In this document: positions 1 through 5,597 of the stretch, piece by piece
How the letters are laid out: every line of letters starts with the position of its first letter
Position numbering within the stretch: the stretch's first letter is position 1
Assembly: GCA_041481485.1 (NCBI GenBank)
Contig: JBGPBY010000155.1
Span: forward strand, 1-13,728
DNA length: 13,728 nucleotides
Origin: JBGPBY01 sp041481485
GTDB lineage: Bacteria; Acidobacteriota; Terriglobia; 20CM-2-55-15
Direction of reading: 5' to 3'
Position numbers and translations under genes: made by a program
Notes under the pieces: generated by a model
What the model saw: only the letters and a program-made list of their open reading frames with translations
Told to the model about the DNA's origin: nothing
Databases searched by the model: none

Positions 1-1321
1 CGGATGTTGAATTGAAAACGATAGTATCTTCAATTTCCTCCGCCGTGACGGGACGATTGGATTGCAGAATACCCAGGTCTTCACGATTGCACGCCCAACA
101 GTCCAGCTGCTCCGGATTATCGATGCGGATCGCCGTGCGGATTCCGTAGAACCGGCCCCTCTGTTTCTCGAAGAAGTCTGGTGCAGAGAAGTCATTCGGC
201 AGGTCATGAAGCAGCTGAACTCTCGGTACTACAATTTGAGATGTGCGCCGTTCCAGTGCATCGGTGATGCCTTCAATCCAGTCTCCGAACGCCTGGATCT
301 CCGGATGTATGAACACAAGAAGTTCACCTTTTGCGGCACGAACGCCGGCCTCCCAACTCCGGAGACGGCTTTCTTTCGCTTCGACCGCGACGCATTCGAC
401 TCCAGACCGGTGCGTGAGATAGCGGAGTACTTCCAAATCTGAGGCTGGGACGCATGCCAGGACTTCACAATCGTGAGGCAGCGTTGCTGCGGTGCGCTCC
501 ACAAAGGATCGAACAATGTCGAGGCCGCCGGTGGCTTCGAAGATCAGACTGCACGATGGCTTTTTATTAATGCCATCCGATGCATAGGGATGGTTTTTCA
601 ATGCGTCTGGGAGCAGCAACGGATGAATTCCCACGGCACTACGAAAGCGTTCGGGGTGGGACGGATGCAGGTGCCGGAGACCTCGTTTCCCATCCCAGGC
701 ATCCCAGATTTCTCTCATCCACCGTGCCTTTTCTGTAGGGTTTGGGAGGATCTCATCCAGACGCGACCGCATAACCGTACGTGGGCTGGCAAAGCTGAAA
801 TTGTGTCCGACGGCGACATCCCGAGGTATGGAACAGACGTGTTGTCCTGAGTAAGCCGGCATTGACTGTGGCCGTGTGAAACTAACGGCAATGGTCCGTT
901 CCGAGGTGTCCAGCGGATCGATGCGATAACTCAGATTCTTCCAGTAGTGATGGAATCGAAGCTGAAAGGCTGCCGCCTCCGGATGAGCGGCGACAAACTG
1001 AAGAAGGTTCACCAGATCATGTCCGGAGAAAACGTCCTGTGGGTCGGGCAGAAGCGCGTGAGTCGCTCCCATTGTCATCAGCGCTTTTGCCGCGGCATTT
1101 AGAGCAGTACGACGATCCTGCCAGTCGAGCGGCAGGGTGTGCGCTTTCTTGTTTGCACAAATGATTTGGATGCGATCGGCCGTTTCGCGGTCAAGACGCA
1201 GCGATGGCTGCATTACGATCACAATCGGCGCGGTGCATGCCGACAGAGACTCGATCGATTCCTCGATGAAGTCCATGTGAGGCTGTGCCAGATAAATGGC
1301 CCCAATGTGCAGCGCTTTCAA
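1..1321 (-). CDS. Glycosyltransferase-like protein with two GT-A-like halves (C-terminus cut by the window edge)
   Basis: An open minus-strand frame of 440 codons runs uninterrupted to base 1, so the C-terminus is missing. The frame is closed upstream by a stop and has no ATG before codon 16; a TTG at 1321-1319 preceded by GAGG six bases upstream is the best start. Residues about 1-240 look like a family 2 glycosyltransferase: an early repeat-helix ESIESL, a DPQD motif near 93-96 where a DXD metal site is expected, a His-then-aromatic segment near 173-190 (GHNFSFASPRTV), and spaced Trp/His-Pro residues near 201-223. Residues about 255-370 look like a second GT-A fold: WEAGVRAAKGELLVFIHPE (323-341) resembles the usual N-G-A-x-G-E-hydrophobic-D-x-D stretch, with His-Pro-Glu replacing the DXD. 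The gene follows the 202-residue gene by 31 bases, same strand, so it is probably cotranscribed. Sugar and acceptor are unknown; flagellin is a guess from context. Either half could be catalytically inactive. Confidence 0.72.
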   Translation of the reverse strand, partial: MKALHIGAIYLAQPHMDFIEESIESLSACTAPIVIVMQPSLRLDRETADRIQIICANKKAHTLPLDWQDRRTALNAAAKALMTMGATHALLPDPQDVFSGHDLVNLLQFVAAHPEAAAFQLRFHHYWKNLSYRIDPLDTSERTIAVSFTRPQSMPAYSGQHVCSIPRDVAVGHNFSFASPRTVMRSRLDEILPNPTEKARWMREIWDAWDGKRGLRHLHPSHPERFRSAVGIHPLLLPDALKNHPYASDGINKKPSCSLIFEATGGLDIVRSFVERTAATLPHDCEVLACVPASDLEVLRYLTHRSGVECVAVEAKESRLRSWEAGVRAAKGELLVFIHPEIQAFGDWIEGITDALERRTSQIVVPRVQLLHDLPNDFSAPDFFEKQRGRFYGIRTAIRIDNPEQLDCWACNREDLGILQSNRPVTAEEIEDTIVFNSTS

Positions 1322-1352
1322 TTCATACCTCGACTCATCTCAACCCGGCGCG

Positions 1353-1961
1353 TCAGCGGCCCTCGAGCCGGACTTTGAATTCCTCGGCAATCGGTTCAAA
1401 CGCGCTGAGTTCGGAGGTGAGCTCGTACTCGAGAATGTCGGCCAACAGAGGCCAGTCATGGTCCCGCTGGGCCGTGATGAGAGCTTCAAGCGCAGGCCTC
1501 ATTTGTTCGATGGTTCGTTCAATCAGGCTGGGAGTTTGCGCTGGGGTTTCGTTAATGGAGAGTTCAACGCCGCGAAGAATGGCCAAGTAGAGCTTGATGC
1601 CTTCCAGGATCTGAGGAAGCTTTTCGTTGGAGACACTCGAATTTCCGTTGCGATAGCTCTCCGCGACGTCGACGATTGAAACCGCCAGAGTTTCCAGATG
1701 CTTCTGTGAATCCCGCAGCGCGCCGAGCGACAACTCTCTCATTTCCACGGCAGCTATTCGGATTTGTCCGACGGACCCGAGTGGCCTCTGTAGAACTCCC
1801 TCTTCTCTGAAAGATTCCACTTCGCTCCCGTCAAATTGCACCGATGAAATTACCTGATTGCTTTCGAGACAGCTCGCCTCGACATCCCGAAGCAGTTCGC
1901 GCCATGTGGATGGTTGGGCGTTGAGTGTCGTTTCGAGTCCATTGATTTGGATTTGAGCCAT
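1353..1961 (-). CDS. Protein of unknown function, possible beta-grasp N-terminus plus helical domain
   Basis: This 202-residue protein is not one I can name. Residues 1-70 alternate short strands and one helix in a way that recalls ThiS/ubiquitin-like beta-grasp folds: a strand with an early NG turn (IQINGLE, 3-9), a helix beginning WRELL (20-24), a strand pair near 36-45 (VISSVQFDGS), and a closing PLGSVGQIRIA segment (60-70). Residues 71-200 are predicted helical and include DWPLLADILEYELTSEL (169-185), an acidic amphipathic motif. There is no signal peptide, membrane segment or terminal Gly-Gly, so a sulfur-carrier role is not supported. The ATG lies one base after the stop of the TPR-glycosyltransferase gene, with AAGGG upstream inside that gene, so the two are translationally coupled. 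Its place between two glycosyltransferase genes suggests an adaptor or regulator of glycosylation or flagellar assembly; this is inference only. Confidence 0.8.
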   Translation of the reverse strand: MAQIQINGLETTLNAQPSTWRELLRDVEASCLESNQVISSVQFDGSEVESFREEGVLQRPLGSVGQIRIAAVEMRELSLGALRDSQKHLETLAVSIVDVAESYRNGNSSVSNEKLPQILEGIKLYLAILRGVELSINETPAQTPSLIERTIEQMRPALEALITAQRDHDWPLLADILEYELTSELSAFEPIAEEFKVRLEGR

Positions 1962-1962
1962 T

Positions 1963-3726
1963 TCAGTTTCCCTTCTTGTTTTCGTTATGAGTTTTTGCCT
2001 GAGGCTTGATCAGTGCCGAAAGTCGCTCAGCGTTTTGAGTAGCCAGGCGGCGGATACCCAGGTTTTGCTTCGATGCCTCTCGAAAAAGAACACGTGCATC
2101 TTCAATTCGGCCGCATTGTTCATAGAGAGTGCCGAGCTGGATGACGCATCCCACATCCGTTGGATTGGTGCGGTGTGCTGCTTCCAGTATCGGGATGGCT
2201 TCGGGCAACGGCTGAATCTTTGCGGCGATGCGGCTATAACGCCTCAAAGTCTCAGCATGGTCGGAATGTTGCTCGAGAATCCGGCGGTAAAACGTTGCCT
2301 CACTTCGATGATCGCCACGGGCCTGAGCGATGGCAGCAAGATTTATCAGCGCGTCCACGTGGCTGGGCGTGATCGCGAGGATCTTCTGATAGCTCCGCTC
2401 GGCTTCGTCGAGTTTTCCGATGCAGAATTGAGCGTTGGCCAGCGTTTCATGTGCCGCAAGGGTTTCCGGGTTCAGCTGGATCACGTTCAATGCGGACTGA
2501 ATGCATGCATCGAACTTCTTCAGCCGAAACTGGATTCCTGCGAGGGTTGTCAGTACACGATCGGAGCGCGGAAACCGTTGAACGAAACACTGCAGCCTTT
2601 CGGCGGCGTCTTCCAGATAGTCTCCTTCGAGGGCAAGACGGCCAAAATGTTCATGAAAGGTTTCGTTATCCGGATTGAGCCGAATGGCCTGACGCAGCAG
2701 ATTAAAGCCACGATGAATCTCGCCGAGCTGGAGATGAACGCCTCCCATGTTGAACGTGGCCAGCGCATGTTTCGGGTTAACGGTAAGGGTCTGGGTGTAG
2801 AGCTGAATGGACTTCTTCAGTTGGCCCTGGTCTCGTACAAAATTGGCGTATTCGAACAACACTTTGTCGTTGCCCGGAGCCAGCTTCAGGCATTTGCGAT
2901 AGATTTTCTCCGCTTCGGACATCTTTCCGCCGAGATGGTGGGCCTTGGCGATGTAGAGCAACGCAATGTCATATGTCCGATTCAGTAAATACGCCTTTTC
3001 AAAACATGGAATGGATTCGGCGTAGGATTGAAGTTCAAAGAGTTGAATGCCCAATTCAAAATGAGCCATGGCATCGTTCGGCCGATCCTCGACTTTCCGC
3101 CTGCCGAGATCCAGATAGAGCTGCTTCTTCTTTTCGAGGTGAGCGGCGTCGCCAACCTTTCCGAAATGATGGATGACGACCGCGCTTTTTTCCGAATCGA
3201 GTTTCAGTTCAGCGATGACCGGCTCAATGAGTTCATGAACCCGGCCCACAAAGCGGATGCGCGGATCGTTGCGAAACAGCCGAAAGACAAATACTTCGAC
3301 GCAATCACTGAACTCCTGGCCCTCTTCATAGTCTTTGGGGTTTGGAATCGAACAGACGAAGTTGGAATTCCACAGATAAGTGCGTTGAACGAGCGCAATG
3401 GCTGAGGACTGCGAGACTTCTGTTCTTTCCCGAATCAAGCGGATATCGCGTTCTGCCACGCATTCATCGGCATCGAGAAAGAGAATCCAGTCGCCGCTGG
3501 CTCGCTCTACGGAATGATTCTTGGCTGCGCTGAAGTCTCCGGTCCAGGGGAAGTGGAACACGCGAGCTCCGAGGCGCCGGGCAATCTCAGTAGTGCGGTC
3601 CGTGCTGCCGGTGTCGGTGACGATGATTTCGTCGACATAAGGCGCCACGCTCTGAATGCAGCGTTCGATGCAGTGTTCCTCATTACGCACGATCATGCAC
3701 AGGCTGAGCCGGGGACGATCTGTCAT
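1963..3726 (-). CDS. Family 2 glycosyltransferase fused to a TPR array
   Basis: This 587-residue cytoplasmic protein begins with a GT2 catalytic domain (about 7-200). The nucleotide-sugar binding start SLCMIVRNEEHCIERC lies at 8-23, the EIIVTDTGSTDRT strand-turn at 33-45, the conserved DFSAAKN at 64-70 and the metal-binding DADE at 85-88, all intact, so it should be an active transferase. From about 215 to 560 it is a run of roughly nine to ten 34-residue TPR units, recognisable by NP at helix ends (for example 317, 351, 419, 521) and paired Ala/Tyr/Leu positions. GT2-TPR fusions of this kind are often found beside flagellin genes or other glycosylated-protein loci, where the TPRs may hold the protein acceptor. 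It is the first gene of the three-gene minus-strand operon and is transcribed away from fliC. The ATG at 3726 has no strong ribosome site just upstream. Flagellin as substrate is inferred from position. Confidence 0.93.
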   Translation of the reverse strand: MTDRPRLSLCMIVRNEEHCIERCIQSVAPYVDEIIVTDTGSTDRTTEIARRLGARVFHFPWTGDFSAAKNHSVERASGDWILFLDADECVAERDIRLIRERTEVSQSSAIALVQRTYLWNSNFVCSIPNPKDYEEGQEFSDCVEVFVFRLFRNDPRIRFVGRVHELIEPVIAELKLDSEKSAVVIHHFGKVGDAAHLEKKKQLYLDLGRRKVEDRPNDAMAHFELGIQLFELQSYAESIPCFEKAYLLNRTYDIALLYIAKAHHLGGKMSEAEKIYRKCLKLAPGNDKVLFEYANFVRDQGQLKKSIQLYTQTLTVNPKHALATFNMGGVHLQLGEIHRGFNLLRQAIRLNPDNETFHEHFGRLALEGDYLEDAAERLQCFVQRFPRSDRVLTTLAGIQFRLKKFDACIQSALNVIQLNPETLAAHETLANAQFCIGKLDEAERSYQKILAITPSHVDALINLAAIAQARGDHRSEATFYRRILEQHSDHAETLRRYSRIAAKIQPLPEAIPILEAAHRTNPTDVGCVIQLGTLYEQCGRIEDARVLFREASKQNLGIRRLATQNAERLSALIKPQAKTHNENKKGN

Positions 3727-3754
3727 CGCGCCGGCCCGGTAACTTTGTCAGTCT

Positions 3755-3805
3755 CGCCAAGGAATTGGCGGGGCGGCATTTTTATGCCCGGCAGATTTTG
3801 CCGGG
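3755..3805. other. Cluster of three small hairpins in the leader of the minus-strand operon
   Basis: Three consecutive inverted repeats lie 30-80 bases upstream of the GT2-TPR start: CGCCAA/TTGGCG (3755-3770, loop of 4), GGCAT/ATGCC (3775-3788, loop TTTT) and CCCGGCA/TGCCGGG (3787-3805, loop of 5). The last two share bases, and AGATTT (3793-3798) can pair instead with AAATCT (3808-3813), so alternative folds are possible in a minus-strand transcript. They could be a regulatory leader, or a weak terminator. No known riboswitch is recognised. Confidence 0.4.
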
Positions 3806-3931
3806 TGAAATCTGAGTATGGACAGCGAACTACCTTTGCAATCAATGCTTAACTCCGGTTTTCAAGCCGTCGGCGGCTGCTTCCCGCAGAACATCAGCCG
3901 TAAACATTGGCAAATGGCCAGCCAAAGGGGG

Positions 3932-4015
3932 AAGGAATGCGACTCCCCAATGTAGGGGCGGTCTATGACCGCCCACAATCGTGAGGCCTGTAATCCTCCG
4001 AATCGCGGGCGGTCT
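3932..4015 (+). repeat. First, truncated copy of the inverted-repeat element
   Basis: This 84-base stretch is repeated at 4028-4111 with a period of 96 bases; the only differences are GG/AA near 3957 and 4053. It carries the left arm (3932-3974), the 32-base spacer (3975-4006) and only the first bases of the right arm, breaking off after GGGCGGTCT. It lacks the TGTA end seen in the complete copy. Within it, GGGCGGTC and GACCGCCC (3956-3974, loop TAT) form an eight-pair hairpin. Both arms' remnants show it came from the same element as the complete copy beside it. Confidence 0.9.
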
Positions 4016-4023
4016 GTAGAAGA

Positions 4024-4149
4024 TGTAAAGGAATGCGACTCCCCAATGTAGGAACGGTCTATGACCGCCCACAATCGTGAGGCCTGTAATCCTCCGAATC
4101 GCGGGCGGTCTATGACCGCCCCTACATTGGGAAGTCGCATTCCCTTACA
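4024..4149. mobile_element. Complete 126-base REP/MITE-like inverted-repeat element
   Basis: Two 47-base arms (4024-4070 and 4103-4149) face each other and match at about 40 positions, ending in perfect TGTAA and TTACA. Each arm contains a smaller palindrome of the form GGGCGGTC-TAT-GACCGCCC; the left one has two changes (GAACGGTC). The 32-base spacer (4071-4102) can form GAGG/CCTC. It encodes no protein, so mobilisation would need a transposase elsewhere, either a DDE type acting on MITEs or a REP-associated IS200-like type. No clear target duplication is seen. The element ends about 35 bases before the -35 box of the flagellin promoter, so it may insulate or modulate the divergent promoters. 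Confidence 0.8.
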
Positions 4150-4184
4150 GTTTTTGCATGACTTACGGGCGCAGACCGGTGGAC

Positions 4185-4212
4185 TAAAGTTTTGGAACGC
4201 CCGGTTCGATAT
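4185..4212 (+). promoter_or_regulatory. Sigma-28 (FliA)-like promoter of fliC
   Basis: TAAAGTTT at 4185-4192 is identical to the consensus -35 element of flagellar sigma-28. After 11-12 bases comes TTCGATAT (4205-4212), which keeps the CGATA core of the consensus -10 GCCGATAA. Transcription would start near 4219-4222, leaving a leader of about 80 bases before fliC. Late filament genes are usually under sigma-28, which fits the gene downstream. Confidence 0.75.
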
Positions 4213-4227
4213 AAAGACGGTTCAAGT

Positions 4228-4291
4228 AGCGGGGAAACCCGCTTCTGAAGACTGTCCTGGCAAGGACGCCAGGTAAATCAACTTCATGGAG
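4228..4291 (+). promoter_or_regulatory. Structured fliC leader with candidate CsrA (RsmA) sites
   Basis: The leader holds AGCGGG-GAAA-CCCGCT (4228-4243), a six-pair stem with a GNRA tetraloop. It is followed by CCTGGC-AAGGAC-GCCAGG (4256-4273), which puts AAGGA in a hairpin loop, and then by the ribosome site ATGGAG (4286-4291). A competing fold GTCCT/AGGAC (4254-4267) would hide the GGA. A GGA in a hairpin loop plus a second GGA at the Shine-Dalgarno site is the arrangement used by CsrA on flagellin mRNA in Bacillus. CsrA binding here is inference; neither csrA nor fliW is in the window. Confidence 0.45.
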
Positions 4292-4301
4292 AAAAATTGA
4301 A

Positions 4302-5108
4302 ATGGGTAACTTTTCAGTTGTCAATAACCTCGGTTCGATCAACGCTCAAGCCAACCTGGCACAAACCAACCTGGGTTTGCACAAAACCCTGACACGTCTG
4401 TCCAGCGGCCTCCGCATCAACAGCTCCGGCGACGATGCAGCGGGCCTTGCCGTAGCGAACAAGTTTCGTTCGGACGTGGCCATCCTGACGGTCGGTGTGC
4501 GCAACGCAAACGACGCAGTCAATAAACTTCAAATCGCAGACAGCGCTTTGAACAACATTTCCACCCTGCTCGATCGCGCTGCCGTTCTGGCGACGCAGTC
4601 TGCCTCTGGCGCTTTCACCGGCGACCGGACAGCTCTGGATAACGAATTCCAGGATGTGCTGAGTGAAATCACACGTGAAGCTGGAGCCGCAGGCATCAGC
4701 AGTTCCACATCGTATTCGGTTTATGTCAGCAATGACGGATCCAACGGAACGGTCAGCGTGTCTTTCGGCATTGCCACGGCCAGCGCATTGGGTGTAACCG
4801 CTTCAACGGTGAACATTACCAACGCCGGTTCGGCACAGAGTGCAATCAATTCGATTTCTTCGGCAATTACCTCACTCGGTCAGGTTCAGGCCTCTGTCGG
4901 TACCGCGGAGAATCGGCTGCAATACGCCATCAATCTGGCGCAGGCTCAGATTGTGAACAAGACGTCGGCCGAAAGCGCGATTCGCGATGCCAACATCGCA
5001 GAGGAAAGCTCGAATCTGACTCGCTACAACATTCTGACTCAGAGCGGCCTTGCTGCACTGGCTCAGGCAAACCAGTCTACTTCCAGCGTCCTCTCGCTGT
5101 TGAGGTAG
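4302..5108 (+). CDS. fliC: Flagellin, short form
   Basis: This is the filament subunit, exported through the flagellar type III system and assembled outside the cell. The 268-residue protein has the conserved N-terminal D0/D1 region (about 1-130), including LSSGLRINSSGDDAAGLAV (33-51), and the conserved C-terminal D1/D0 region (about 180-268), including SAIRDANIAEESSNLTRYNI (225-244) and the helical end LAALAQANQSTSSVLSLLR. The variable D2/D3 part is cut to about 45-50 residues (133-180), rich in Ser, Thr, Asn and Gly with predicted strands, so this is a minimal flagellin. That segment is a plausible O-glycosylation region given the divergent glycosyltransferases. GGAG lies ten bases before the ATG. 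A sigma-28-like promoter precedes it and a strong terminator follows, so it can be made in excess over the genes downstream. Confidence 0.97.
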   Translation: MGNFSVVNNLGSINAQANLAQTNLGLHKTLTRLSSGLRINSSGDDAAGLAVANKFRSDVAILTVGVRNANDAVNKLQIADSALNNISTLLDRAAVLATQSASGAFTGDRTALDNEFQDVLSEITREAGAAGISSSTSYSVYVSNDGSNGTVSVSFGIATASALGVTASTVNITNAGSAQSAINSISSAITSLGQVQASVGTAENRLQYAINLAQAQIVNKTSAESAIRDANIAEESSNLTRYNILTQSGLAALAQANQSTSSVLSLLR

Positions 5109-5134
5109 TTCGAAAGTTTGATGCAGTGACGATT

Positions 5135-5188
5135 GCCGTGGGCAGGAACGAGAGTGAAGACCTGCCCACGGCCTATTTTCGTTCTATT
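5135..5188 (+). terminator. Rho-independent terminator after fliC
   Basis: GCCGTGGGCAGG (5135-5146) and CCTGCCCACGGC (5161-5172) form a perfect 12-pair stem with a 14-base loop. It is followed by CTATTTTCGTTCTATTT, which is T-rich but interrupted. It lies 26 bases after the fliC stop, and flaG begins at 5198, so it probably terminates most fliC transcripts while letting some read through into flaG-fliD-fliS. Confidence 0.85.
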
Positions 5189-5197
5189 TGAGCGACG

Positions 5198-5578
5198 ATG
5201 GATTCGAATAACGTTCATTTAAGCATAGAGAGACCCGTTGCCGGCGATACCGCCGGAAATGAACAGCCGCGTCCGATTCCGTCTCCACGTCCAGTCCCGC
5301 CCTCCAAAGGAAGACTGCCCGCAGCTTCCCACGATGCACTGAAAATTGAAAAGACAACCTGGCAGCTGAGTCCAGAGGTTCAGAAGGTGATTGAGTCCAT
5401 GACAACGCCGAGCAGTACCGCCTCGGTCCGGCTCGATCCGGAATCGAACCGCCTGATTGTTGAAGTCCGTAATTCAAAAACCGGTGAATTGATACGTGAG
5501 ATTCCACCGGAAGATCTGCATCGTCTCGCCGCAAAAGAGGGAATCCAGGTCGGCGTGACTCTGGACAAAATGATTTGA
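5198..5578 (+). CDS. flaG: FlaG family protein
   Basis: This 126-residue protein carries the FlaG domain at its C-terminus (about 75-126). The domain shows the strand SNRLIVEVRNSKTGELIREI (83-102) followed by PPEDLHRLAAKEGIQVGVTLD (103-123), the typical IP-P-E-x-hydrophobic motif. FlaG proteins influence filament length and are usually encoded between fliC and fliD, as here. The first 50 residues are poorly conserved, hydrophilic and proline-rich (24-36, PRPIPSPRPVPPS), and are probably disordered. The ribosome site is weak (GAG about eight bases upstream). It starts just past the fliC terminator and ends 19 bases before fliD. Confidence 0.92.
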   Translation: MDSNNVHLSIERPVAGDTAGNEQPRPIPSPRPVPPSKGRLPAASHDALKIEKTTWQLSPEVQKVIESMTTPSSTASVRLDPESNRLIVEVRNSKTGELIREIPPEDLHRLAAKEGIQVGVTLDKMI

Positions 5579-5597
5579 TGAGGAATATCGCCAACCA

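Noticed and set aside
62..850. Plus-strand open frames at 62-442 and 473-850
   Set aside because: The minus strand has one unbroken 440-codon frame with glycosyltransferase features over the same region.
1353..1961. ThiS/MoaD-type sulfur carrier
   Set aside because: The beta-grasp-like part is N-terminal and there is no C-terminal Gly-Gly, so thiocarboxylate chemistry is not supported.
1987..2988. 333-codon plus-strand open frame opposite the GT2-TPR gene
   Set aside because: Its translation has no family resemblance, while the minus strand encodes clear GT2 and TPR motifs over the same bases; it is an antisense shadow.
3842..4140. Two short minus-strand open frames across the repeat element
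   Set aside because: Their near-repeated peptides come only from the tandem copies of a non-coding inverted-repeat element.
3932..4149. CRISPR-like array
   Set aside because: Only two units at a 96-base period, the units are inverted-repeat elements, and there is no series of unique spacers.
4228..4273. Cyclic-di-GMP riboswitch in the flagellin leader
   Set aside because: The GNRA loop and stems are suggestive, but the conserved core sequences of the known c-di-GMP riboswitch classes are not present.
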